DNA of 64,000 bases from Prevotella sp. UBA6994. Its GTDB lineage: Bacteria; Bacteroidota; Bacteroidia; Bacteroidales; Bacteroidaceae. This document shows positions 8,801 through 16,267 of the stretch, one piece after another. The notes under the pieces were generated by a model, which was given only the letters and a program-made list of their open reading frames with translations, did not search any database and was not told where the DNA came from. Location of the stretch: positions 1-64,000 of the forward strand of contig DJXW01000007.1 in NCBI GenBank assembly GCA_002449845.1, written 5' to 3'. Made by a program: the position numbers and the translations under genes. Positions within the stretch are counted from its first letter, which is position 1, and the number at the start of each line of letters is the position of its first letter.

Positions 8801-9328
8801 CGACAACGTGACGCTGAATTACAAGCCATCATCCGAGAAGAAGGATTGAGAGAAAAGGAGACGAGGAAGTTTGTCGCCCAGTCGTTTGTCGATGGGTATG
8901 TAACGACCACGGGCATTGCCATTACCAAGGTGCTTCCACCAATGCCCATCTTTGGTGGTGGCGCAGCCAACCGCGAAAAGAAGAAGCAGACGGTATTGAA
9001 CAAGTTGACGAACTTTTTCAATAAATTCTTCGGCATTTCGTCGGACACCATTCCTGCCGAGCCTTTGGAACGCCTGATATTGGCCAATGTAGAGAATGAC
9101 AATGACGTGCGAAATCTCATCTACACCCGTCTGACAATGGATAGCACGACACCAGATAGTGACCTGCAATACGAGATGATAGAACAATTTGGCACTCGAT
9201 ACCCGGACATGTCAATTAACGACTGGCGCCACATCATCGAGGCTTACACACCGATGGTGAGAGAGACGGTAGAAGCAAAGGTAATATCCATGCAACAGTA
9301 TGACAAGGCTGCTGAGCCAGAGACCTAA
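5873..9328 (+). CDS. hsdR: Type I restriction-modification system, endonuclease/translocase subunit
   Basis: This 1151-residue subunit translocates and cuts unmethylated DNA. The N-terminal HSDR_N nuclease domain contains the PD-(D/E)xK element ELKKRG near residue 165. The SF2 motor follows: Walker A TTGSGKT near residue 325, DECHRS near 425 and FTGTP near 452. A second RecA-like lobe carries VVSMFLTGFDAK and QAYSRTNR. The C-terminal helical region binds HsdM in the family. The length and all motifs look intact, so the system should be active. The gene starts 9 nt after the fic stop and ends the operon. Confidence 0.95.
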   Translation: MDKFNIIAEQEHTTVMAHYEALPREDNGYQSEAALEAAFIKQLTEQGYERVNITKEKDLIANLRKQMNRLNGLTLSDSEWKRLFEQHIASPQMTIEDKTERIQKTEIVNITLDNGNSQNIKLIDKKNIHNNHLQVLNQYVPEGGAKENRYDVTILVNGLPLVHCELKKRGVPLKEAFNQINRYERDSFWSGTGLYDYIQVFVISNGTESKYYSNTTRFAHVAEVNKQKKRIKTQSQSFEFTSYWADAENDLILDLRDFTRTFLAKSSLLNVLTKYCVFTVDKNLMVMRPYQIAATERILLRIKQATMNKWQGSIKAGGYIWHTTGSGKTLTSFKTAQLAATLPYVDKVLFVVDRKDLDYQTMKEYDNFEKGCANSNTSSNILQKQLNDTSDSKKIIITTIQKLSSLLKKKKEIKCANGNIVMIFDECHRSQFGDMHMAITKAFKKYYIFGFTGTPIFAKNAGAGKFANLRTTAQAFGGDPDENGMPTRPLHSYTIIDAIRDKNVLQFKVDYIKTVKAKNDIDDKEVWGIETDKALAAPQRIANNVKYILDNFNRKTKRNERYAYSVVKNVADVAKDNRQEEEKQKNLLGGFNSIFCVDSIPTAIKYYQEFKKQQELLPLNERLRIATIFTYSANEEEDEATGIIDDEDPANTEGLDATSREFLDGAIAEYNKMFGTKYSTDSEKFQNYYKDLSLRMKNREIDLLIVVSMFLTGFDAKTLNTLWVDKNLKMHGLLQAYSRTNRILNSIKNCGNIVCFRNLEKATNESFALFGDKDAAGMVLMRPFKDYYYGYEDEKGKHVLGYREIVGMLLEKFKLPINPFTFSLEQKKEFVRLFGGLLKMQNILSAFDEFTEEKKLISDFDNQDYLTWYNDLYEELRKPTNGKKDDIEDDLIFEMELVKQIQINIPYILQLVKQYHEDNCQNKIIIARIQKAIGSSPELRDKKDLIMKFIERMTPKPGEKPKEETDINDEWNEYIERQRDAELQAIIREEGLREKETRKFVAQSFVDGYVTTTGIAITKVLPPMPIFGGGAANREKKKQTVLNKLTNFFNKFFGISSDTIPAEPLERLILANVENDNDVRNLIYTRLTMDSTTPDSDLQYEMIEQFGTRYPDMSINDWRHIIEAYTPMVRETVEAKVISMQQYDKAAEPET

Positions 9329-9484
9329 ATAATAGTTATAACTATGGGCAACATCAAGATAAATCCAAGTGCACTTTCACTTCGTTTAAGCATAAACAGG
9401 GAAAAGAGGATTTAAGTCTTTTAGAAGCCGATGGAGTTCTTTAATGAGAAGTGTAATCTGTAGGAATGAATTTGTAAATAGAAA

Positions 9485-9853
9485 ATGAATATGAAAAGAC
9501 TATTGTTGATTATACTTTTGTGTATTCCCCTTGTAACGAATGCACAGACAGAAGAAAAACCGTACTATATTTATAACATTGTTTATATAAATGTCGGGCT
9601 AACTAAAGTAGGATTCACGGTAGATATAGACAATGGTCAAACAACGGAAAGATTGAAAGACAAAGACGGGAAAACCATTAAGTTTAAGACACCAGCTGCT
9701 GTTCTTACCTATTTATATTCTTTGGGATGGGAAATATATGATAATGGCAATTATAAGTCCCATCTTGATAGTAATGAATTTTACTGGATTATGAGAAAAC
9801 CTTGTACCAAGGAAGAGTTCGAGAAGACATTGGAAGAAGGTATAAAGAAATGA
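9485..9853 (+). CDS. Small exported protein of unknown function
   Basis: A 122-residue protein with a clear signal peptide (MKRLLLIILLCIPLVTNAQ, probable cleavage after NA), so the mature form is about 100 residues. The start may be the first ATG (9485) or the second (9491). The mature part is mixed alpha/beta in character, with FWIMRKP-like and EEFEKTLEEGIKK elements. No family is recognised with confidence. It stands alone after the restriction operon. Confidence 0.65.
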   Translation: MNMKRLLLIILLCIPLVTNAQTEEKPYYIYNIVYINVGLTKVGFTVDIDNGQTTERLKDKDGKTIKFKTPAAVLTYLYSLGWEIYDNGNYKSHLDSNEFYWIMRKPCTKEEFEKTLEEGIKK

Positions 9854-9868
9854 TCATGATCAATATAA

Positions 9869-10199
9869 GATACACCAAGTATCCTTTGCCACAGGCTTGA
9901 ACAGGAACACGCCAACGTGGTAAAGGGATTCCCTCTCCCTGCCACCGATTACGGCCATGAGACGTTGGATTTCTATAATTGCTATAATAGAGAACGACAT
10001 GTTTGAGATTTTAGATAAATACTGTCACACAGGACATTTTGAATTCCATGCCGACGAGAATTTGAAAAATAAAACCAAAAGACATGTAGTGTTGTTGATT
10101 AACGAAAGTAAGAAAATCTTTTTGATACTCCTTAAAATGTATGCTTTATTATCTCTGAATATCATGATATTATATGAGATAAAACTTAAAAAAACGTAA
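9869..10199 (+). pseudogene. Decayed coding patch (two fragments in different frames)
   Basis: From 9869 to about 10003 one frame without a start codon reads LEQEHANVVKGFPLPATDYG and then HETLDFYNCYNRERHV before a stop. It is more GC-rich and protein-like than its surroundings. Overlapping its end, an ATG at 9998 opens a frame beginning MFEILDKYCHTGHFEFHADE, which soon turns into low-complexity AT-rich codons ending at 10199. The second start recalls from memory the N-terminus of small Bacteroidales GIY-YIG proteins, but this is unverified. The best reading is remnants of one or two genes at the right border of the restriction locus. Confidence 0.35.
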
Positions 10200-10273
10200 A
10201 AGGATAACCAAAAATTGTTCAGATCAGGAAAGAAAAAGGAGTTAGAAAACCTCTAACTCCTTGATTTTCAACG

Positions 10274-10347
10274 CGCTTCAGGATGGGCTTGAACCAACGA
10301 CCCCCTGATTAACAGTCAGGTGCTCTAACCAACTGAGCTACTGAAGC
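10274..10347 (-). tRNA. tRNA-Asn (anticodon GTT)
   Basis: The minus strand folds as a 74-nt cloverleaf without encoded CCA. The acceptor stem is GCTTCAG/CTGAAGC with discriminator G. The D arm is GCTC/GAGC around AGTTGGTTA. The anticodon stem is CCTGA/TCAGG with loop CTGTTAA, and the T loop is TTCAAGC. The second base pair of the T stem is a mismatch. Anticodon GTT reads Asn codons. Confidence 0.95.
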
Positions 10348-10482
10348 AGTTATTGTTGTTAAGCGGATGCAAAAGTAAGATGTTTTTTTGAATCCACCAA
10401 ATTTTTTTGCCATTTTTTTCCTAAAAATAAAAAAATAAGATAATTTTTCGCTTTTTATATGCCATTTACCGCTATAATATCG

Positions 10483-10490
10483 TATTTTTG
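10483..10490 (+). promoter_or_regulatory. -7 element upstream of the S41 protease
   Basis: TATTTTTG, a match to TAnnTTTG, ends 19 nt before the ATG at 10510. No clear TTG is seen at the usual distance upstream. Its position argues against the longer in-frame start at 10459, which would lie upstream of the transcription start. Confidence 0.45.
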
Positions 10491-10509
10491 CAGAGAAAAA
10501 AGGAAATAT

Positions 10510-12174
10510 ATGAAAAGATTAATATTACCCATATTGCTCTTACTTGGTGTTTTCGAAGTCAACGCCCAAGAAAAAAAAGACCACAATTATGATGTCATTA
10601 AAAACTTAGACGTGCTAAATGTGATTTACAAGCATCTTGACATGATGTACGTTGACACGTTAAATGCAAACGAAGTGATTGGAAATGGCATTAATGCCAT
10701 GCTACAATCGTTAGACCCTTACACCACATATTATCCAGAAGAAAAACTGAAAGAACTGAAATACTTTGTTACGGGTTCTTATGCTGGCATTGGGTCTATC
10801 ATTCGTTACAACTCACATATCAAGCGAGTTATCATTGAAGAGCCTTACGAGGGAATGCCTGCCGCTGAGGCTGGATTGAAGCGAGGTGATGTCATCCTCG
10901 AAATCGATGGTAAAGATATGACAAAAGCCACGCAAGATGTGGTAAGTAATCATTTACGAGGTGAGTCTGGTACAAGTTTCATTATTAAGATTTATCGTCC
11001 AAGCACGCGCAAGACGATGAAGATGAAGATTACTCGCAAGACCATTCAAACTCCAGCCGTACCTTATTATTCCCTTCGCAAAGACGGAATCGGATATATC
11101 AATCTCAATTCATTTACGGAAGGATGTTCAAAGGAATTTCGCAGGGCTTTCATCAGTATGAGAAACCAAGGTATGAAAGGATTGGTTTTCGATTTACGTA
11201 ATAATGGTGGTGGTTCTGAGATGGAAGCCGTAAACATCGTGAATATGTTTGTACCAAAAGGTAAGCTCATTGTCAGCAATAGGGGAAAGATGAAGCGCGT
11301 GAACCACGACTATCTCACTACAGTAGAACCCATTGATACCGTCATGCCCATCGTTGTTTTGGTAAACGGCAATTCTGCCAGTTCGAGCGAAATCACCAGT
11401 GGTGCATTGCAAGACTTAGACCGTGCAGTGATCATGGGGTCGCGTACGTATGGAAAGGGATTGGTGCAAATGACTTTGGAAATGCCTTACAACGGCATTC
11501 TAAAACTCACATCCAATAAGTATTATATCCCCAGTGGCAGATGTATCCAAGCCATTAACTACCGTCGCAACAAAGGTGGATACATTGAAGAGCATGTGCC
11601 CGATTCGCTGACTAAAATATTCCATACTGCCAATGGAAGAATAGTAAAAGATGGTGGAGGCATTACGCCTGACGTAGAAATCAAGCCTGATTCCATGACG
11701 AACTTGGTTTACAATTTAGTGGCGTTAAGAGATTCCAACGAATTGGTTCTTAATTATGAATTAGATTATATCAATACCCACCCCACTATTGCTCCAGCTG
11801 AAGATTTTGAAATTTCGGATGCCGACTACGAGGAATTTAAGCAACGAGTGTTGAAGAGTAATTTCAACTACGACCATGCTACAGAGAAATACCTGAACGA
11901 ATTAGAGAAGCTCGCAAAGTTTGAAGGATACTACGATGACACGAAGACTGAGTTTGAGAACTTGCGAAAGAAACTCAAGCACAATGTGGAGAAAGACCTT
12001 GACTTTAACAAGCAAACTTTAAAGGAGTATATTTCCAATGACATAGTGGCATCTTATTATTATCAAAAAGGTACCATTGCCAACTCTTTGCGAAAAGACA
12101 AAGACATGTTAGAAGCCATTAAGTTGCTGAATGCTCCTGAAGAATACCAAAAGATTCTCCAACCCCAAAAATAA
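10510..12174 (+). CDS. S41 family C-terminal processing peptidase with PDZ domain
   Basis: 554 residues from the ATG at 10510, chosen because it starts the signal peptide MKRLILPILLLLGVFEVNAQ and lies just after a -7 element. A PDZ domain covers about residues 90-180 (AAEAGLKRGDVILEIDG). The peptidase core carries the nucleophile motif NSASSSE (residues 288-294) and the general-base Lys in YGKG (K316). Family members cleave near the C-terminus of exported proteins in the periplasm. A C-terminal helical extension follows. Convergent with the hydrolase gene at 12299-13294, with a shared hairpin between them. Confidence 0.92.
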   Translation: MKRLILPILLLLGVFEVNAQEKKDHNYDVIKNLDVLNVIYKHLDMMYVDTLNANEVIGNGINAMLQSLDPYTTYYPEEKLKELKYFVTGSYAGIGSIIRYNSHIKRVIIEEPYEGMPAAEAGLKRGDVILEIDGKDMTKATQDVVSNHLRGESGTSFIIKIYRPSTRKTMKMKITRKTIQTPAVPYYSLRKDGIGYINLNSFTEGCSKEFRRAFISMRNQGMKGLVFDLRNNGGGSEMEAVNIVNMFVPKGKLIVSNRGKMKRVNHDYLTTVEPIDTVMPIVVLVNGNSASSSEITSGALQDLDRAVIMGSRTYGKGLVQMTLEMPYNGILKLTSNKYYIPSGRCIQAINYRRNKGGYIEEHVPDSLTKIFHTANGRIVKDGGGITPDVEIKPDSMTNLVYNLVALRDSNELVLNYELDYINTHPTIAPAEDFEISDADYEEFKQRVLKSNFNYDHATEKYLNELEKLAKFEGYYDDTKTEFENLRKKLKHNVEKDLDFNKQTLKEYISNDIVASYYYQKGTIANSLRKDKDMLEAIKLLNAPEEYQKILQPQK

Positions 12175-12196
12175 TCTTCACATTATAATAAATATA

Positions 12197-12278
12197 TAGG
12201 TTATAGATATGAGTGACATTACCTTCTTCCACATCCAACGACATGAACATGTGGAGAACCATTCATACCTATAACCTA
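12197..12278. terminator. Bidirectional hairpin between convergent genes
   Basis: Arms 12197-12215 and 12260-12278 (TAGGTTATAGATATGAGTG and its near-complement) match at 17 of 19 positions, with the two differences compatible with G-U pairing. The 44-nt loop has an inner CCACAT/ATGTGG stem. The position between two convergent genes suits a shared terminator, though no strong T-tract is seen. Confidence 0.5.
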
Positions 12279-12298
12279 TTATTATCACCCAAACTTAT

Positions 12299-13294
12299 TC
12301 ACTGTCCTCCCAAACGCTCGAAAAACACGATGATTTCTTCCCAAGTCTTAAACTCATCGCTACCAAAATGGATAGTTGTACCCATGAAATCCTTGTTTGG
12401 AGCAGCATCAATGAAATAATCCCCATACAATAGCGATTTCTGGTTAGAGAATATCACATGGTCATGGGCGGGCGTACTGATATATTGCTCCACCCACGTC
12501 TGCGTTTGTGATAGTTCATCATGGTCGTTGGTTGGAGCAGGAGCTACCATATACACCTGATAGTTTTCTATCAGCATTTCAAAGGCCTTGTTCAAGCACG
12601 ACATCGGTTTCCCCCACCCGTCTATCATCGTATTCACGTGAATATACACTATCGGACGTTCACGTCCCTCTTGCTTGTCATCTATCCATCTCATCACAGG
12701 CAAGACACCATGAAAGAAAGAGTGGTCTGTCATACGATGTTCACCATGAAAGTGCAGGGCTTGAGTATAATGCTGCCTAAACAAGTCAAACGTATGTACC
12801 ACTGGGTCTTCATCACCAAACAATCCCCACACTCTTTGTTGCTCCTCCTCATCTACATGAGCAAAGCAATTCATCGTCATATCCCGATATTCCTTCACCA
12901 ACGACTTTGTTACAATAAACTCTTGCACACCATCCTGACGAGGATTCTGAAACACCTGCTTTCCCATCATTCCATGTTCGTGCATGGTATCACCCATCTG
13001 AAAGGCCGGATTCACCAAGATACGGTCAAAACCGTACAACATCTCGGTGTACATTCCGCCCATCGATGTTCCCACAATGAGGTCGGGCTTTTGTTCTTCG
13101 CACACCTTACGTAGCAATGTCATGGCTTCATCAGGATGAATGGGTAAGTCGTAAGCTATCACCTGTGCTTTCGGAAAAGTATCTTGTATTCTCTTCACCG
13201 TTCCTGATTGTGCCGATGATGCAAAACCATGAACATACATAATTTTCTTATCTACCCACAGGTTGGGATATTGCTTAAAATAAGGAGATGACAT
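12299..13294 (-). CDS. YqiA-type alpha/beta hydrolase fused to a degenerate 5'-nucleotidase-like (HAD) domain
   Basis: 331 residues in two parts. Residues 16-200 form a YqiA/YcfP-like esterase: MYVHGFASS oxyanion strand, GTSMGG nucleophile elbow (Ser77), GDEDPVV acid loop near 160-166 and a DHSFFHG histidine near 190-196. Residues 213-331 resemble the deoxyribonucleotidase NT5C family (IFSNQKSLLYGDYFIDAAP, then TIHFGSDEFKTWEE). The HAD signature, where two Asp are expected, reads YIHVNTMID, so the HAD catalysis is probably lost. Last gene of an operon with the dynamin-like GTPase and the membrane protein; the gap to the latter is 39 nt. Substrate unknown. Confidence 0.75.
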   Translation of the reverse strand: MSSPYFKQYPNLWVDKKIMYVHGFASSAQSGTVKRIQDTFPKAQVIAYDLPIHPDEAMTLLRKVCEEQKPDLIVGTSMGGMYTEMLYGFDRILVNPAFQMGDTMHEHGMMGKQVFQNPRQDGVQEFIVTKSLVKEYRDMTMNCFAHVDEEEQQRVWGLFGDEDPVVHTFDLFRQHYTQALHFHGEHRMTDHSFFHGVLPVMRWIDDKQEGRERPIVYIHVNTMIDGWGKPMSCLNKAFEMLIENYQVYMVAPAPTNDHDELSQTQTWVEQYISTPAHDHVIFSNQKSLLYGDYFIDAAPNKDFMGTTIHFGSDEFKTWEEIIVFFERLGGQ

Positions 13295-13333
13295 ATTTAT
13301 TTATTTCTGATTGTTCAAACTACCGTAAACACT

Positions 13334-14365
13334 TTATACACCTTTTGCCGAATGAGAAGGTTTTGTTCCGAATATCAACTCATTGATTTTTGTTCCCAAA
13401 TATTGCACGCTGGTAATCGTAGAGTCTTTGGCTATCTCTCCCATTGCCTTGGCAGAATCGAGCATAGCGTATCTGCGTACACGCACACCAGCCTTTCCCT
13501 TCAACTCGTTGCTTCCTTTCTTCAAATACGACAGCGTTACATACCCTATGCGCAACGTAATCAGCGTATTGAGTGCACCGTCAATGATTGATGCAGGTAT
13601 GATACCCGAAATCTTCAAGCTCGATATGCTACCAAGAAATTCTGTTTCAGAAAAAGCATCCACGTCTGCATTTGCCACCGCATCATCCAACGGAATCGTT
13701 ATATCCTCAAAATTAGAGAGCGAATTAGAGATATAATAACTAAAGAGAGACGTTACCAAGATACGGGCATATTGGTTGAATAATTGGCGATGAGTGGGCT
13801 TGAATCCCGAACAACGAATGAGGTCGCCTATCATCCTAAAATTGATGACCATCGACGTGAGTGCGTCTATCTTACCGCTCTGACAGAGAGACGTTACCAT
13901 AAAGACAGTCTTTGCCCATTCGTGGATATGCGACTTAATAGTCTTATACCGATGATCCAACTCCTCTTGCACGATTCTCACCAAGTCTTCATCATCATGG
14001 TAGCATTCCAGCGATTGAGTCAGTTGCCTTTGATATTCCTTGCGCTCCTCCGCGGGTATATAGTCACAATTTCGGGCGAGCCTATATCCAAAGTTCACCA
14101 ACTTCTGCCTCGATTCGTCCGTCATGTTGTTGGTATCTATGTCTATCGCCAATTTAGGAAACGTTGGAGCATGATGCAACTTATAGATAGGCAGGATGAT
14201 GACGTATGCAAAAGCCAACAAGACAATCAGGTAAAACGCATATTCTGCGTATGGTTGACGTGTTACATGCGCCAGTTTCTCACCCACGGTAATGATGTCG
14301 CTGGTCAGCATAAGTGCAAACACACCTATGAAAATAGATACTATAATGATAAGGTTGCGTTTCAT
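13334..14365 (-). CDS. Membrane protein, DUF697/YcjF-like, partner of the adjacent dynamin-like GTPase
   Basis: 343 residues. Two transmembrane helices fill the N-terminus (about residues 4-22 and 44-62). An acidic cytoplasmic helical region follows, then a C-terminal part with a hydrophobic stretch (ISGIIPASIIDGALNTLITLRIGY) resembling DUF697, the family of YcjF. Only two bases separate it from the GTPase stop, so the two are almost certainly co-translated. In other bacteria DUF697 proteins pair with GTPases of stress or envelope function. The exact role here is not known. Confidence 0.65.
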   Translation of the reverse strand: MKRNLIIIVSIFIGVFALMLTSDIITVGEKLAHVTRQPYAEYAFYLIVLLAFAYVIILPIYKLHHAPTFPKLAIDIDTNNMTDESRQKLVNFGYRLARNCDYIPAEERKEYQRQLTQSLECYHDDEDLVRIVQEELDHRYKTIKSHIHEWAKTVFMVTSLCQSGKIDALTSMVINFRMIGDLIRCSGFKPTHRQLFNQYARILVTSLFSYYISNSLSNFEDITIPLDDAVANADVDAFSETEFLGSISSLKISGIIPASIIDGALNTLITLRIGYVTLSYLKKGSNELKGKAGVRVRRYAMLDSAKAMGEIAKDSTITSVQYLGTKINELIFGTKPSHSAKGV

Positions 14366-14367
14366 AA

Positions 14368-16134
14368 CTACATAATGATATTAGACAAACGGGTACGAAG
14401 CTGTTCGAGTGTTTCCAGGGAGTTCAGTTCTTCTTCACTGATAAACCTTGTCTTTTCTTTCTCAAACATATCAGATAGCTGTTGTATATATGTGGTTTCC
14501 ACAGCGTGAACCTCATCTTTAATCAACACTTTCAAGGTTTCATAGCTCGTGAGGTCTTTTTTCATCTTTCTCACCGCATCCCTTACCACATCCACGGTCA
14601 AGGGAATACCAAGGAGCTTTTGCCACCAATTGTTTTTCTTGATATATTGCCTGAGTTCCTCACGGGTCAAGCGGTCTTCAATCGAAATGCTCAACCTATC
14701 GAAAGCGGGTTCCTTCACTTCCGTGGTAATCAATTGTTGCAATCTCCCTACGAAATCCGTCACCTTGGTCTTATATCTCTGATAGAGATTCTCCGAAAGA
14801 AAGGTGTTTACGTCAGAGAAATAGCGGTCTGCCAATCGTTCCAGACGTTCCAAGCATTGGTTCATGTTTTCCGAACTGTTAATCCTGCTGTCTATCTCTG
14901 AGTCGAATGCCGACACGGGGGCTTGGGATGAGGTAGCGCTTACAATGTCGTTCAGTTCTGCATCCGTGATTGCCAACTCCTGCCCTATCCTACTGATATA
15001 TTGTGAATAGCGGTCTAAGTCGTCTTTTCTCTCACGGAATCCTTTGGTCTTCTCTGCCAACATTGTCATGAGGTTGTCGTTGAGCTGGGCTGTTCGTTCC
15101 AAGCATCTCTTCAATCGTAGTTCGGTGATGTTAGTCGTTATCTTGTCGTACAACTTCTGCTCTATCTTCGCAAACTCTTCTTGCTCTGCACTCAACTCAC
15201 CGTTGTAGTCTTCCCTGAAATTGCCCATTCCATCAGTGAAATCCGTCACTTTACCTAAGTTTACGCAACTAATGTAATCTGGCTCAATGTTGAATCCCTT
15301 TCTCCTGATTTCGTCATATTCCTTTTGTGCCTGCCGTTCCACGTCAAGCCTCCTACCTTCTTCCTCCCGCCAATACGACGAGTCGAACACATTATGTATA
15401 AGGTAAACAGGCACACTCTCGTTGTACTCTCTCAACTTATCAAGGTACTTGGCAGAGGTGACATTAAACGCCGACACAGAGCTATGTACAAATAGGATGA
15501 GATCCACTCGCTTGGAGATAGCTTCATACAAAGGGTCGTTTTCTATATTCACGTTATTGCCGTCAAACCCAGGCATATCCACCAAGAATATTTTACCTTG
15601 GCTTCCGTCACTGTCGTTTCTCAACAATTTGCTTCCCGTAGTGGTAATGGATGTGATGATGGTTCGGTCTTCACGATTGTACGACGGGAAGATAACTTCC
15701 TTAATATTCTCGTTGGTCAAGGCGAAAGTTTCCTTGTCAAGATATTGCTCCACCTCATTGTCATCGGGCATGATTCCTCTCAACTTATCCACGATGAGGT
15801 CCAGGTCTTCGGCTTTTCGCCCTTCCACCTTCGAGCGGTACACATCTATCCTACAGTCTCTCTCATCGTCAACGTTGGAGATGATTGACGGGCGAACCGT
15901 ACACTCCAACTTATCCGTAGGACTCACGAAACGATGAGCCAACAGATTGACCAATGTTGACTTGCCCGACTTCACGGGTCCTACCACCAGCATGATAAAC
16001 GAACCGTTCTTGTATTCCATCGACCGTCTGCTGAGCCTTTGCAATTGGGTTTTCACCTCTCCGTCAGGCAATTTCGGTGCGATTTCCTTGGCCAACTCAT
16101 TGAGTTGCCGAGATATAGCTTCCAGTTTTTTCAT
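14368..16134 (-). CDS. Dynamin-like GTPase
   Basis: 588 residues. Walker A/G1 GPVKSGKST is at residues 52-60, a threonine-rich G2 region follows (ITSITTTGS), and the G3 motif is DMPGFDG near residue 190. A long helical stalk follows with coiled-coil character (about 330-420), as in bacterial dynamin-like proteins. No transmembrane helix is obvious; the membrane anchor is probably supplied by the next gene. The family remodels or guards membranes, and in some operons contributes to stress or phage tolerance. First gene of a three-gene minus-strand operon ending at 12299. Confidence 0.85.
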   Translation of the reverse strand: MKKLEAISRQLNELAKEIAPKLPDGEVKTQLQRLSRRSMEYKNGSFIMLVVGPVKSGKSTLVNLLAHRFVSPTDKLECTVRPSIISNVDDERDCRIDVYRSKVEGRKAEDLDLIVDKLRGIMPDDNEVEQYLDKETFALTNENIKEVIFPSYNREDRTIITSITTTGSKLLRNDSDGSQGKIFLVDMPGFDGNNVNIENDPLYEAISKRVDLILFVHSSVSAFNVTSAKYLDKLREYNESVPVYLIHNVFDSSYWREEEGRRLDVERQAQKEYDEIRRKGFNIEPDYISCVNLGKVTDFTDGMGNFREDYNGELSAEQEEFAKIEQKLYDKITTNITELRLKRCLERTAQLNDNLMTMLAEKTKGFRERKDDLDRYSQYISRIGQELAITDAELNDIVSATSSQAPVSAFDSEIDSRINSSENMNQCLERLERLADRYFSDVNTFLSENLYQRYKTKVTDFVGRLQQLITTEVKEPAFDRLSISIEDRLTREELRQYIKKNNWWQKLLGIPLTVDVVRDAVRKMKKDLTSYETLKVLIKDEVHAVETTYIQQLSDMFEKEKTRFISEEELNSLETLEQLRTRLSNIIM

Positions 16135-16169
16135 ACGTCAAACTCTCTATGGTGAAAGTACAATGATGA

Positions 16170-16177
16170 CAAAGGTA
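16170..16177 (-). promoter_or_regulatory. -7 element of the dynamin-like operon
   Basis: TACCTTTG on the minus strand, 35 nt before the ATG at 16134, matches TAnnTTTG. No good TTG is visible at the expected upstream distance. It diverges from the GH105 promoter. Confidence 0.45.
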
Positions 16178-16205
16178 CGAAGAATATTTGAAAAATCATG
16201 TGCAT

Positions 16206-16239
16206 TTTGTCGGAATATAACAAAAATTGCTTATATTTG
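16206..16239 (+). promoter_or_regulatory. Promoter of the GH105 gene
   Basis: TTTG (16206-16209), a 22-nt spacer, then TATATTTG (16232-16239), 28 nt before the ATG at 16268. Confidence 0.6.
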
Positions 16240-16267
16240 CAGACATCATCTAAAAACAAACATCATT

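Noticed and set aside
1..9328. Phase-variable (invertible) hsdS locus
   Set aside because: Only one hsdS is visible, without inverted hsdS fragments or a recombinase; the left gene is cut, so this cannot be completely excluded.
9344..9415. 23-codon open frame (MGNIKINPSALSLRLSINRE...)
   Set aside because: Too short, with no promoter or partner; could be a remnant but nothing supports expression.
15947..16267. 107-residue N-terminal extension of the GH105 gene
   Set aside because: It overlaps the divergent dynamin-like gene and both promoters; the signal peptide begins at 16268.
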